A stretch of DNA of 64,000 nt. Origin: Anaerolineae bacterium (GTDB taxonomy: Bacteria; Chloroflexota; Anaerolineae; Aggregatilineales; Phototrophicaceae). Position 1 is the stretch's first letter. Every line of letters starts with the position of its first letter. The position numbers and the translations under genes were made by a program. The stretch lies in contig JAFLCG010000002.1 of assembly GCA_017303635.1 (NCBI GenBank), positions 530,918 to 594,917 of the forward strand, read 5' to 3'. The notes beneath the pieces are model-generated. The model saw nothing but the letters and a program-made list of their open reading frames with translations. It searched no databases and was not told where the DNA came from. Shown here in pieces: positions 43,364 through 52,395 of this stretch.

Positions 43364-44050
43364 CTACGCTTCGCGGAACAGCGCCACTGTATTGCCAAAA
43401 GTCACTTTATCGCCATCGCGCAACAGGCGACCTTTTTCGTTCACGGGCGTGTCGTTGACGAAGGTGCCGTTGCTGCTGCCCAGGTCGTAAACCATCCAGT
43501 GTTTTTCGGTCAATTCCATCCGGGCATGCGGGCGCGAAACTGACAAGTCTTGCAGACCAATTTCCCAATCGGCTTTGCTGGTCGCCCGTCCAATCCGGAC
43601 GGTACGGAGCAAGAGCGGGATGATGTTGCCTTCCTGGGGGCCGTTGGTGATGATGAGCTTACCCTTGCCGGTGCTGGTCGTGGCGGCGATGAGCGTCCCA
43701 TTACGTTCGGCTTCTCGCCGCTCATCATCGGAGACCAGTGCGGAAAATTGCAGCACCGGGACATATAAGCGAATGACATCACCAGCGACCAGGGGCAGCG
43801 GCTGCGCCACCTGTTGATCGTTCAGGAAGGTGCCATTGGCGCTGCCCAGATCAGTCAGCACAAACATGCCGCTGCGATAGTTGATGACGGCGTGCTGCCG
43901 GGAAACATGCTGCTCTGGAATACAAATATCATTGCTGGCATGGCGACCGATGGTGGCCGTTGCGCCTTCCATCAGGACAAATTCCTTGACGGTTCCGCTG
44001 GTGGGATCCGACCAGGTGATGCGGGCCAGGCTGTTTGTCTCGGTACTCAT
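43364..44050 (-). CDS. Protein with two FHA domains
   Basis: 228 residues from the ATG at 44050. FHA domain 1 (about residues 20-105): ATIGRHASNDICIPEQHVSRQHAVI, LTDLGSANGTFLN. FHA domain 2 (about 140-228): VRIGRATSKADWEIGLQDLSVSRPHARMEL, VYDLGSSNGTFVND. Both keep the G-R, S-R-x-H and N-G phosphothreonine-binding residues. An adaptor in Ser/Thr kinase signalling; no kinase gene is in the window. Confidence 0.92.
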   Translation of the reverse strand: MSTETNSLARITWSDPTSGTVKEFVLMEGATATIGRHASNDICIPEQHVSRQHAVINYRSGMFVLTDLGSANGTFLNDQQVAQPLPLVAGDVIRLYVPVLQFSALVSDDERREAERNGTLIAATTSTGKGKLIITNGPQEGNIIPLLLRTVRIGRATSKADWEIGLQDLSVSRPHARMELTEKHWMVYDLGSSNGTFVNDTPVNEKGRLLRDGDKVTFGNTVALFREA

Positions 44051-44188
44051 GGACTGCTCGCTAAAGGGAAAAGCCCCAACCAACTCATTGATCGCAGTAT
44101 AGCATGGAAGCCCTATGCCAGAGATGAAGATTCGCAAAAATGACGCTACACTCCGCGCATCACGCGGCCTGAACATAGGAAGTAACCG

Positions 44189-45217
44189 ATGCGTTGGCTA
44201 TGGATCATCATCGTCTGCCTGGCAGCTTGCCAACCGGCTACTCCTACGCCTACTGCAACGGCGACCCTGCCGCCGCTCGCGCCACTTACCACGCTGGAAA
44301 TCGGCGGTCAGGTATTCCGGTTGGATCTGGCCATGCCGCATCTACGAACCGCCGGAATGCGCTGGGTGCGGGTCCAGTATCGTTATGACCGAGCCCATGA
44401 TTCGCCGGATGTAATCGCCAATGTGATGGAACCCTTCAAAACCCAGGGTCTGAAAGTGCTGCTGGTCGTCGTTGGTCAAATCGAGCAGATGCGCGCCAGC
44501 CCAACCGAGTACAATGCCGCCCTGGCGACCTTCCTGCAGGGAGTAGCGCTCCATAACCCGGATGCGATCCAAGTCTGGAATGAGCCCAATATCGACCGTG
44601 AATGGCCTGCCGGGCAAATCAGTGGTGCAGCCTACACCGCTATGCTGCGGGCAGCGAGTGCTGCCATCCGGGCGGCCAACCCCCAGGTGATGGTCATCAG
44701 CGCGGCACCGGCCCCAACCGGATTCTTTAATGGCGGATGTACCGAAAACGGTTGTGATGACAATGTATTCATCCAGCAAATGGCCCAGGCGGGCGCTGCT
44801 GATCTGGTAGATTGTGTGGGCATCCACTATAACGAAGGCATTCTCCCACCCAATGCCACGAGCGGCGACCCTCGGGGGAACAGCAGTCACTACAGCCGCT
44901 ACTTCCCCGCCATGCTGGACCTGTATGCACGTACCTTCCCTGTGAAACCGTTGTGCTTCACCGAACTTGGCTACCTGAGCGGGGAGGGATTTACGCCGCT
45001 GCCGTCTGCATTCTCCTGGGCCGCTGAAACCAGTGTGGCAGAGCAAGCAGCGTGGTTGGCGCAAGCCGTTCAACTGGCTCATGCCAGCCAGCGCGTCCGC
45101 CTGCTGATGATCTGGAACATAGATAGCACCAGCTATGGTGATGACCCACAAGCAGGTTACGCCATCCGCCGACCAGATGGGTCTTGCCCAGCTTGCATCG
45201 CGCTCGGCCAAGGCTGA
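44189..45217 (+). CDS. Lipoprotein with clan GH-A glycosidase-like barrel
   Basis: 342 residues with AGGAAG upstream. Lipobox LAAC with Cys14, then a Pro/Thr linker. The catalytic barrel resembles GH39/GH5-type enzymes: acid/base Glu132 in VWNEPN and nucleophile Glu259 in LCFTELGY at the ends of strands 4 and 7. CTENGCDDN may carry a disulfide. Probably a surface-anchored retaining glycosidase; the exact family was not determined. It stands apart from the arabinan locus. Confidence 0.75.
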   Translation: MRWLWIIIVCLAACQPATPTPTATATLPPLAPLTTLEIGGQVFRLDLAMPHLRTAGMRWVRVQYRYDRAHDSPDVIANVMEPFKTQGLKVLLVVVGQIEQMRASPTEYNAALATFLQGVALHNPDAIQVWNEPNIDREWPAGQISGAAYTAMLRAASAAIRAANPQVMVISAAPAPTGFFNGGCTENGCDDNVFIQQMAQAGAADLVDCVGIHYNEGILPPNATSGDPRGNSSHYSRYFPAMLDLYARTFPVKPLCFTELGYLSGEGFTPLPSAFSWAAETSVAEQAAWLAQAVQLAHASQRVRLLMIWNIDSTSYGDDPQAGYAIRRPDGSCPACIALGQG

Positions 45218-45321
45218 GTGCGGCCACAGCAGTACACAAGGACCGTAGACAAAACAATACCTGCTGCCATTAATGTAATTTGTAACCCTTAAACTTTTTG
45301 ATTCCACAAGGGGGATTTTAC

Positions 45322-47310
45322 ATGGCAACGACGGCGCTGTACCGCAAAGGCATGATCCTCATGCTCTTGCTAAGCCTGCTCCTCGGCAGCTACCAACCAA
45401 CCGGAGCCTTCCTGCAAACCCTCGGTGATTTACTCAGTCTGGGTGCCAATACAGTCCGCGAAATTCAGGAGGCGATCCTGCTCGCGGGCAGTGAAGTCAG
45501 CACCATCCTCAATGGCATTGACGGCACCATCCGCGATCTGATGGATGAACTGGAGGATAAATTCCAGAACAACCTCAACATCACCATCGACAGCCTGGAT
45601 AATGCCACCCGCAACAAATTCCTGGAGTTACAAAGCCTGCTGCTCTCGGTGAATGATGTCCTCAAAGATGATGTGCGCTTCCTCAGCGAACAGGCCAAAC
45701 AGCTCTTACGAGACGCCTCGGTGCAGGTGCAGCGCCTAAGCGCCGAACTGAAGGCTGATCTGGCTGATGTCGCCATCATCGGCGGGGAGACCGGCGCATT
45801 CCTGATCGAACGCGCCACGGAAAACATCGTCATTATCGGCTCGATTGTCCTGCTCGCGATCGGTATCCTGCTCTTCGTGTTCCTGTTCCTGCGGCAGAAC
45901 AAACCCTCCGGGGCCTTAGCCGTCCTCGGTGTGATCCTTGCCTTAGGATATGTGGCACTCTTCGGGGCACTCATCCTGGTGCCGAGCTTCCGCACCTTCA
46001 TCATGAGCAGCACGGGCATCGGCCTGCGCGACCGCTTGAATACCGTCACCCTCCAACCCAATATGATCGCGGTGGTACCCGATACCATCACAGTCGGGGA
46101 AACTACTACGCTGGACATCTGGGGCAGTTCGCTGCTGCCCAATGGTGAACAACCCACTATCACCATCTCGGATAAGACCATCCCGTTCACCGCTGCCAAT
46201 GACCGCATCGTGCTTGACCTCAGCGATATTCGCGCTGCGGCTGCCGATGCCACGGCTTCTGCTGTGCCAGAGTTCAACCTCAACCCGGATTTCACGCGGG
46301 ACCTGCTGACGCAGCCGTTAGCGCCGATCAACCCGGTCACACCACCAACCGGCAGCATCCCACCGCTGGTTGACCAGGACTTCGTCCTCATCAACCGTGA
46401 CCTGGCTGACCAACTGGGAATCGACCTGCTCATCCCCATCGACGTCATTGTTGGTGATCTGGTGCCGGTAGACCCAACCGTGCTGGGCTCCATTCCATTG
46501 CCGGAAGGCGCTGCGCTGCTCAAGCTGGATTACGCCAATTTCACCGACCTGACCAGCATCGTCACGGTCTTTGTCCCACCACCGCCGCTCTCACCGCCTG
46601 ACCTGAGCGTCACCAGCTTCACGCTCACGCCCAGTTCGGCCAATACCGGGGATAACGTCGCGGCCAGCATCACCATCCGCAACAATGGGGAACAGCCCGC
46701 TAACAACTTCATCCTCTCGTGGAAACCCACTCCCACGACCGTCGCGCGCACCACCACGGTCAGCAGCCTGGCCGCCGGTGCCAGCCAGACTTTCAGCTTC
46801 AATTTCGCGTATCCGAATGCCGGTACCTTCACCAGCGTAGTGGAAGTGGATACGCTCAACAGCGTGGCCGAGAGCAACGAAGGCAATAACAGCCGTACTC
46901 GTTCGATCACCATTGCCACGCCACCACCGCGTACCGCCACCGTGACCGTCACCTTCCACAGTGCGCTCATCGAAGACGACGCAGACCCGGCGGCCTCTGG
47001 CGAAGTCCGGCTGACGTTCAACGTCAATGGACAAATCCAGCGGGTGCCGACCAGTGGCGAACGCGATGTCAACAGCGGTTCGACGATCACGTTCACCCGC
47101 ACCTTCACATTGACTTTGACCGAAGGGCAAAACCTGGTCATCAATGTATCCGGCATCGAAACGGACTGGCCGGACTCCGATGACTCGATGGGTAACTTCA
47201 CTGCCGTCTTTACCAGCGGGCAGAACTGGGGAGCCGGTGCCCGGAGCAACCGCAGCAGTTGCCCGGATGGCTGTTTCACCATGTTCTACGACATCGAAGT
47301 CTCTGGTTAG
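45322..47310 (+). CDS. Large membrane protein with N-terminal coiled coil, three hydrophobic segments and CARDB domain
   Basis: 662 residues from the ATG at 45322 (AAGGGGGA upstream). A signal or anchor at residues 8-25 is followed by a long helical part (VREIQEAILLAGSEVSTILNGI to about residue 165, coiled-coil-like), then two membrane helices near residues 175-225. An extracytoplasmic beta region follows, then a CARDB domain at about 425-535 (DLSVTSFTLTPSSANTGDNVAASITIRNNGEQPAN) and a C-terminal beta domain with two Cys. CARDB domains are adhesion or cell-surface modules. Possibly a membrane-anchored scaffold; function unknown. Confidence 0.8.
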   Translation: MATTALYRKGMILMLLLSLLLGSYQPTGAFLQTLGDLLSLGANTVREIQEAILLAGSEVSTILNGIDGTIRDLMDELEDKFQNNLNITIDSLDNATRNKFLELQSLLLSVNDVLKDDVRFLSEQAKQLLRDASVQVQRLSAELKADLADVAIIGGETGAFLIERATENIVIIGSIVLLAIGILLFVFLFLRQNKPSGALAVLGVILALGYVALFGALILVPSFRTFIMSSTGIGLRDRLNTVTLQPNMIAVVPDTITVGETTTLDIWGSSLLPNGEQPTITISDKTIPFTAANDRIVLDLSDIRAAAADATASAVPEFNLNPDFTRDLLTQPLAPINPVTPPTGSIPPLVDQDFVLINRDLADQLGIDLLIPIDVIVGDLVPVDPTVLGSIPLPEGAALLKLDYANFTDLTSIVTVFVPPPPLSPPDLSVTSFTLTPSSANTGDNVAASITIRNNGEQPANNFILSWKPTPTTVARTTTVSSLAAGASQTFSFNFAYPNAGTFTSVVEVDTLNSVAESNEGNNSRTRSITIATPPPRTATVTVTFHSALIEDDADPAASGEVRLTFNVNGQIQRVPTSGERDVNSGSTITFTRTFTLTLTEGQNLVINVSGIETDWPDSDDSMGNFTAVFTSGQNWGAGARSNRSSCPDGCFTMFYDIEVSG

Positions 47311-47319
47311 TTCATCCAG

Positions 47320-47350
47320 GAGGGGCGTACTACCGTGTAGTGCGCCTCTC
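47320..47350 (+). terminator. Hairpin terminator candidate
   Basis: 14-bp stem with two G-U pairs, GAGGGGCGTACTAC / GTAGTGCGCCTCTC, loop CGT; T-rich tract (CTTCTTTT) 5 nt later. After the CARDB protein gene. Confidence 0.6.
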
Positions 47351-47464
47351 TGACCTTCTTTTGAACCTTTCTCCAACCCTAGGAGTACAATGCTGCAATA
47401 GGCGGCCTCGTCATCCTGGTGGGATGATCGCCTGGTGGACTTCTTGCTATGGGAGCAATAGCCT

Positions 47465-48055
47465 ATGTCCGCTGCACCTGATCCGCTAGACTCCGCCCTG
47501 ATTGAGCGTGTGCGGCTCAATGATCTGGAAGCGCTGGGTGAAATCTTCGACCGGCACTACGCCGCCGTCTACCGCACCGCCGCTTTCATCACGGGGGAGA
47601 ACGCTGCTGCCGAGGACATCGCTCAGGAATGCTTCCTGCGCGTCCACCGTTATGCAGGGCGCATTGATACCAACCTGCCGTTAGGCCCATGGCTGTATCG
47701 GGTAACGGTCAACCTGAGTTACACCTACATCACCCGGCAGCGGCGACGGAAGGTTCCGCTGGGAGATGTCATCGACCGGCTGATGAGTCCCGCCGGGCAA
47801 TGGCCGGATCACGCTGCCGAGCATCACGAGATGGAAAGCGAACTCCAGCAGGCCATCCGTGAATTGGGTGTAAACCAACGGGTAGTGATCGTCATGCACT
47901 ATCTGAATGGGTTGAGTCTGGAAGAAATCGCCGAGGCGCTCAATTGTCCTATCGGCACTATCAAGAGCCGACTACATTATGCACGGGAAAACCTGCGCAA
48001 GTCGCTCCAATCGACCATCTGGCCTTATGAGGTGGCACATGGCTATTCAACCTGA
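47465..48055 (+). CDS. RNA polymerase ECF sigma factor
   Basis: 196 residues. Region 2: EIFDRHYAAVYRTAAFITGENAAAEDIAQECFLRVHR, with the DIAQECF helix for -10 recognition. Region 4: LQQAIRELGVNQRVVIVMHYLNGLSLEEIAEALNCPIGTIKSRLHYARENLRK. Its 3' end overlaps the next gene by 17 bp, the usual position of an anti-sigma partner. Confidence 0.92.
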   Translation: MSAAPDPLDSALIERVRLNDLEALGEIFDRHYAAVYRTAAFITGENAAAEDIAQECFLRVHRYAGRIDTNLPLGPWLYRVTVNLSYTYITRQRRRKVPLGDVIDRLMSPAGQWPDHAAEHHEMESELQQAIRELGVNQRVVIVMHYLNGLSLEEIAEALNCPIGTIKSRLHYARENLRKSLQSTIWPYEVAHGYST

Positions 48056-48362
48056 ATCGCTCGACTGTCAGATCAAACGAGGGCTATCAGCCAGTTATCC
48101 CGTCACGCCACTCCAGCAGCAGGCAGCCAAAGAACGTCTGCTCCAGGCTGCCGCCACGCAAATTGGCATGGCTGCGCCAATGTCCCGCAAGGATCAATTG
48201 AACGGATTCGTCACCGACTTGATGGCCACTATCGCCCGCTGGAGCAATGCCCAGGATGACTGGGAACGAACACTTCGGTTGAGACTGAGCAGCGGGCAGC
48301 ATCGGGATCGGCTGCGCTATGTGATGTCTGGTCGCTTTATGAGTATCCCGGCCATCGTGTGA
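48039..48362 (+). CDS. Small protein overlapping the ECF sigma gene, possible regulator
   Basis: 107 residues from the ATG at 48039 (GAGGTGG 4 nt upstream), overlapping the sigma gene by 17 bp, so translationally coupled. Mostly helical, with a Lys/Glu/Arg-Leu-Leu-Gln-Ala helix (AAKERLLQAAATQIG) found near Chloroflexota sigma/anti-sigma pairs. No transmembrane helix and no zinc motif, so it is not a classical anti-sigma factor. Terminator downstream. Confidence 0.65.
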   Translation: MAIQPESLDCQIKRGLSASYPVTPLQQQAAKERLLQAAATQIGMAAPMSRKDQLNGFVTDLMATIARWSNAQDDWERTLRLRLSSGQHRDRLRYVMSGRFMSIPAIV

Positions 48363-48408
48363 CGCGGATTCGGTTTATTAGAGCACAGGACATTCATCCT
48401 ATACTACT

Positions 48409-48437
48409 AAAACGTCAAGCTATGCACTTGGCGTTTT
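48409..48437 (+). terminator. Rho-independent terminator
   Basis: AAAACGTCAAG (48409-48419) pairs with CTTGGCGTTTT (48427-48437) with one G-U; ends the ECF sigma operon. Confidence 0.75.
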
Positions 48438-48535
48438 GCGTTATAATGCCGTTAGGTTCGTTCACGATCGGCTTGTTTGAAAGGAGCGTGGCCTCGCCAG
48501 AACTGCACCATCTGGCGTCGCCACACAGCTAACCT

Positions 48536-49702
48536 ATGGCCCCTATGCCACGCATCATCACGGTTGATTCTACCGGGACTATTGCCCGCATTGTCAGCGG
48601 CACGCTCCAGCTTCTGCACCGTAGTGCCGTGCAGATCGATGTCCCCCAGGGGGAAGCCGCCCTCGAAGAACTCCAGCGCGGCGGCGTCCAACTCGTGATC
48701 TCCGCCTGGGAACTCTATAACAACATGGGCGGTCTGGAACTGGCCCTGCGCGTGAAGCAGGCGTCGGAATCCACCGCTGTGATCGTACTGGGTGATACTG
48801 ACGACCCGGAAACACTGGACGAAGAAACCGAGGCTTCCCCGTTCGTCTATTTGCATCGCCCGGTGGATGTGCATCAATTCCTGCGCGTCTTCCAGGCCGG
48901 GCTGGATAACGAAGATATTTTCAAGGCCATGGCCTCACCGATGGCCGAAGTGGAACGCATTATTGATCGTGGGCCAGTGCCCGTGATGAATCGGCAGCCT
49001 GCGGGCAAAATCCTCAACGACATGCTGCGGGAAACAGGCGCGATGGCGGTGCTGCTCACCAAGCGCACTGCCGAGATCGAACTGGAAGCGGGTGCTGCTG
49101 GCTACCTCGACCGGGAACGCCTGACCAATGCCCTCATGCCGATGGTCAGCAACGTCATTGAGATGGGGAGCATAGTCGGTGGGCAAGGCAGCTCACTGCA
49201 CTTTTACGATGGCGACGACCGCGATATTTTTGTCTTCAGTGTCGGCGTCCATTACTTCCTCGTGCTGGTCTTTGATGGGCAAAGCGGCTCCCGTAAGTTC
49301 GGCGTAGTCAAGAGTGTCGGTGGTCGTGCCGTCGCTGACCTGACGGCCCTGCTGGGTGCTTCCGCCATGGTCTTGCAGCAGCCACGCCCGGTGCAGGAGA
49401 GCGTCTCTCCGGCAGCCAAACGCAAGGGCAAAACTGGTGCCCTCCCGGCGCTCGAGCCTGATGACTTAATTGTCCGCCCGGAGATCAGTGTGCCGGAACC
49501 AGAGCCGCTCAAGCTCGACCCTATCGCCAATTTTGATGCCAGTATCTTCGACCGGCTGCCTGCCCTGGACTCCAACGCCGCCGATGACATCTTCGACCTG
49601 GATCGCCTCGAATCACTGGTCAAGAGCACTAGCGGCCGCAAAGAAGTGTCCTTCGAAGAAGCCATGGAATTAGGCGTTCTGCCCGATATCGAAAAGAAGT
49701 AG
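48536..49702 (+). CDS. Pseudo-receiver domain joined to Roadblock/LC7 domain
   Basis: 388 residues. Residues 1-120 look like a response-regulator receiver (IITVDSTGTIARIVSGTLQ, LVISAWELYNN, VIVLGDTDD, VYLHRPVDVHQFLRVF), but the phosphoacceptor Asp is replaced (VISAWE), so it is probably not phosphorylated. Residues 150-270 resemble Roadblock/LC7 (MglB-type) domains: KILNDMLRETGAMAVLL, LTNALMPMVSNVIEMG, FVFSVGVHYFLVLVFDG. The C-terminal 110 residues are a Pro/Asp-rich disordered tail. Such proteins regulate small GTPases of the MglA type; no GTPase gene is adjacent. Confidence 0.75.
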   Translation: MAPMPRIITVDSTGTIARIVSGTLQLLHRSAVQIDVPQGEAALEELQRGGVQLVISAWELYNNMGGLELALRVKQASESTAVIVLGDTDDPETLDEETEASPFVYLHRPVDVHQFLRVFQAGLDNEDIFKAMASPMAEVERIIDRGPVPVMNRQPAGKILNDMLRETGAMAVLLTKRTAEIELEAGAAGYLDRERLTNALMPMVSNVIEMGSIVGGQGSSLHFYDGDDRDIFVFSVGVHYFLVLVFDGQSGSRKFGVVKSVGGRAVADLTALLGASAMVLQQPRPVQESVSPAAKRKGKTGALPALEPDDLIVRPEISVPEPEPLKLDPIANFDASIFDRLPALDSNAADDIFDLDRLESLVKSTSGRKEVSFEEAMELGVLPDIEKK

Positions 49703-49735
49703 AGCTACCTCTCTACACACAGGTTTCATCATTGC

Positions 49736-49761
49736 AACGCGCTCAAATGAGCGCGTTTTTT
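49736..49761 (+). terminator. Rho-independent terminator
   Basis: AACGCGCTC / GAGCGCGTT with loop AAAT, then TTTT; after the receiver/Roadblock gene. Confidence 0.9.
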
Positions 49762-49790
49762 GTTGCGTCAGGTCACTCATCTGATTCTTA

Positions 49791-49849
49791 GTTGACACCG
49801 TCTACTAATCACATAGACTAATGAATAACAATTGGTAGACAGTGTCAAC
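49791..49849 (+). promoter_or_regulatory. TetR operator pair overlapping promoter of SDR-DUF4188-tetR operon
   Basis: Two 15-bp half-palindromic sites, GTTGACACCGTCTAC (49791-49805) and GTAGACAGTGTCAAC (49835-49849), are inverted copies of each other; the longer arms match at 17 of 19 positions. Each fits GTWGACAnTGTCWAC with about one mismatch, the size of a TetR-dimer site. The left site contains a -35 TTGACA (49792-49797), with -10 candidate TAGACT (49814-49819) after 16 bp. Repressor binding would block the promoter. Confidence 0.7.
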
Positions 49850-49872
49850 CAAAAACCTCAAGGAAGATACAT

Positions 49873-50685
49873 ATGCAATCCACTGAATCTGCATGGCGTG
49901 AGCGTTACGGCCCCTGGGCAATTGTCACTGGTGCCTCGGATGGTATTGGCCGGGCGATTGCCGATCAGTTGGCTCAGGCCGGACTTAACCTGTTACTGGT
50001 AGCGCGCCGTCAGGCGGTTCTGGATCAATTGGCGACGGACTGGCGAAATCGCTATTCCATCAAAACGATGGCGCTGGCGGTGGATCTTTCGCAGCCGGGT
50101 GGCGTTGAACAGGTTTTGAGCGCAGCTCAAGCGCTCGATGTCGGGCTGCTCGTCGCCTGTGCTGGCTTTGGCACCACAGGCCGCTTCATGGATGCTGATC
50201 CCACTCAGGAATTGAATATGTTGGCGGTCAATTGTCAGGCAGTGCTGCTCCTCAGCCAGCAGATCGGGCAACGGCTGGCGAAGCGTGGGCGCGGCGGGAT
50301 CATCCTGATGAGTTCATTGGTCGCGTTCCAGGGCGTGCCGCTGGCCGCCCATTACGCTGCTACCAAAGCCTATGTGCAGGTCTTGGCCGAAGGGCTACAT
50401 GAAGAAATGGCACCCCTGGGCGTCGATGTCCTCGCTTCCTCGCCTGGCCCGGTACACAGCGGTTTCGCTGCCCGTGCCAATCAACGCATGGGCATGGCTG
50501 CCCAACCGGAAGACGTCGCCCGCGCAACGCTGGCGGCGCTGGGACACAAGACCACCGTACGCCCCGGCTGGCTCTCGCGCTTCCTGATCGGTTCGCTGGC
50601 CCTGCTACCCCGGGGCGCCCGGATCAAAGCAATGGCCCGCATTATGCACAACATGACCAGTCACCAAACAGCAAAGGCGGTCTGA
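49873..50685 (+). CDS. Short-chain dehydrogenase/reductase
   Basis: 270 residues with AAGGAAG upstream. NAD(P)-binding TGASDGIGRAIA at about residues 19-30, LVACAGFG, catalytic Ser147/148, Tyr161 and Lys165 (SSL, HYAATKAY). The classical-SDR chain has a basic cluster near the first strand end (VARRQ), pointing to NADP(H). First gene of a three-gene operon with DUF4188 and a TetR regulator, suggesting an inducible detoxification or lipid-related reduction. Confidence 0.92.
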   Translation: MQSTESAWRERYGPWAIVTGASDGIGRAIADQLAQAGLNLLLVARRQAVLDQLATDWRNRYSIKTMALAVDLSQPGGVEQVLSAAQALDVGLLVACAGFGTTGRFMDADPTQELNMLAVNCQAVLLLSQQIGQRLAKRGRGGIILMSSLVAFQGVPLAAHYAATKAYVQVLAEGLHEEMAPLGVDVLASSPGPVHSGFAARANQRMGMAAQPEDVARATLAALGHKTTVRPGWLSRFLIGSLALLPRGARIKAMARIMHNMTSHQTAKAV

Positions 50686-50687
50686 AG

Positions 50688-51191
50688 ATGGCTCCCGTTT
50701 TCCCCGGTCGCTTCGCGGCCACCACTGATCAAACCTATGTGGTCTTTATCGTCGGCATCTGTATCAATAAGCCGTTAGCTATCCATCGTTGGTGGCCGGC
50801 TTTCAGCCCTATGCTGCCGATGGTGCGGCAGTTGGAAGCTCAACCGGAAAAAGGACTGCTGGGAACGCGATTCTTCCTGTCATGGCCGGTCATCCAGCTT
50901 GTCCAGTACTGGCGTTCCTATGAACACCTGGAGGCCTTTGCCCGCCAACCGGATGATCCACATTTGCCTGCCTGGAAGCGCTTTAATCAGGTCGTGGGCA
51001 AAACCGACGTGGTCGGAGTTTTCCATGAAACCTATCTGGTGGAACCAGGTCGCTATGAAGCCATCTATGTCAATATGCCACGTTATGGACTGGGTAAAGC
51101 CATCGGCTCAGATGAGGCGATTGGCAAGCGGATGACAGCCCGGCGCCGTTTGGGCGGTCAGAACGAACCTGCTGTAGAATCAGGAGACTAG
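50688..51191 (+). CDS. DUF4188 domain protein
   Basis: 167 residues, 2 bp after the SDR stop. YVVFIVGICINKPLAIHRWWPAF, GLLGTRFFLSWPVIQLVQYWRSYEHLEAFAR and VGVFHETYLVEPGRYEAIYVNMP follow the DUF4188 pattern, a family with an alpha-beta-barrel monooxygenase-like fold often beside SDR or TetR genes. The stop TAG overlaps the GTG start of tetR. Enzymatic role unknown. Confidence 0.85.
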   Translation: MAPVFPGRFAATTDQTYVVFIVGICINKPLAIHRWWPAFSPMLPMVRQLEAQPEKGLLGTRFFLSWPVIQLVQYWRSYEHLEAFARQPDDPHLPAWKRFNQVVGKTDVVGVFHETYLVEPGRYEAIYVNMPRYGLGKAIGSDEAIGKRMTARRRLGGQNEPAVESGD

Positions 51192-51826
51192 TGGCTGACT
51201 ATCAGGTTCATCCCATGACATCTGGCAAAGGCAAACCGGGCGACCTGCGTGAAGCTTGTATTCGCGAAGCGCTGGCAATCATCGAGGTAGGCGGGGTGGA
51301 AAGCCTCAGCCTGCGCGAAGTCGCCCGCCGTCTGGGCGTTTCGCATCAGGCCCCCTACAAACATTTCCCGGATCGCGATCACATCCTGGCGGAAATCGTC
51401 CGGCGCGCTTTCGAGTCTTTTGCCACTTACCTGGACTCGCGGCCGCTGACCGGCGATCCCATCAACGATATGCACGAGATGGGCATGGCCTACCTGCGCT
51501 ATGCCCGAACTCACCCGCTGCAATACCGGCTCATGTTCAGCACGCCCCTGCCCGATCCGGCACAGCATCCCCAGATGATGCAGAGCGCGCGCCATGCCTT
51601 TGATTTACTTCAGCAGGCGCTGGCAACCCTCCCACACGATGCAGCCCACCAGCCTGACCTGGACGCGCTTTACATCTGGTCGTCGCTGCATGGCCTCGCC
51701 AGTATCCTACACAGTTATGCCCTGCGGACGCTGGCCGTCGATGATGCACTGCTCGACCGCGCTGCCGAACAGGCATTGCTTCGTATCGGCCTGGGTCTAG
51801 GCCTGGATAAGTCTGGACTATCCTGA
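51191..51826 (+). CDS. TetR-family transcriptional regulator
   Basis: 211 residues, GTG start overlapping the previous stop by one base. The HTH is in LREACIREALAIIEVGGVESLSLREVARRLGVSHQAPYKHFPDRDHILAEIVRRAF. The C-terminal domain has the WHG-type look (LYIWSSLHGLASILHSY). It most likely represses its own operon through the paired sites at 49791-49849. Confidence 0.92.
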   Translation: MADYQVHPMTSGKGKPGDLREACIREALAIIEVGGVESLSLREVARRLGVSHQAPYKHFPDRDHILAEIVRRAFESFATYLDSRPLTGDPINDMHEMGMAYLRYARTHPLQYRLMFSTPLPDPAQHPQMMQSARHAFDLLQQALATLPHDAAHQPDLDALYIWSSLHGLASILHSYALRTLAVDDALLDRAAEQALLRIGLGLGLDKSGLS

Positions 51827-51857
51827 AAGCTCGGAGACAAGGTCTCTACCTCAAGGC

Positions 51858-52364
51858 TTATTCTGGCGTATACGGGGCCTGACTATGGAGTGCGCCGACG
51901 AAGTTGCCCACATCGGCATGTCCGAGCAACTGCCGCACAGCCTGCGATTCCCCGATGTGATACCAGTAGTGGTACGTGATCCGCCGCAGCACCGAGCCAA
52001 TGCTTTCCCGGTGCGGTTGGCCGTTAACTTCCCAATGGGTCACAAGATTCTCACTGGTCAGCGTCTCCAAATAGGGCTCACTGGCATTCGTGATGCTTTC
52101 CCAAAGCGACCACATCGTATCGATGGGCGGTGTGGAAGCCGGTTTGCCGTACCCCGCCAGTTCATTCAGTTCGGGATGTAGGGTCTGCCCCTGTGCCCGT
52201 GTAAGCCAGCAAAGTTGCTCATGCCAGGCCAGATGCGCCACCATCCAGCCCAGCGAATTCATCGGCAGAAAACGGCGTTCACCGTCTTCATTGGAAACCC
52301 CATCAATCGCCCGCTTGAATTCGCTGCGGGTGAAGCGCAATTGAGTCACAAGAGGATGCGGCAT
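51858..52364 (-). CDS. DinB superfamily protein
   Basis: 168 residues. Four-helix DinB/YfiT-like bundle, with candidate metal ligands His45/His49 (VAHLAWHEQ) and the YHYWYHIGESQAVRQLLGH helix near residues 130-150. The GGAG Shine-Dalgarno is well placed. Family members include thiol-dependent transferases; activity cannot be assigned. Convergent with tetR and separated from it by 31 bp. Confidence 0.85.
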   Translation of the reverse strand: MPHPLVTQLRFTRSEFKRAIDGVSNEDGERRFLPMNSLGWMVAHLAWHEQLCWLTRAQGQTLHPELNELAGYGKPASTPPIDTMWSLWESITNASEPYLETLTSENLVTHWEVNGQPHRESIGSVLRRITYHYWYHIGESQAVRQLLGHADVGNFVGALHSQAPYTPE

Positions 52365-52395
52365 CGTATGCTCCGTCTAAATTGGATTGTCAGCC

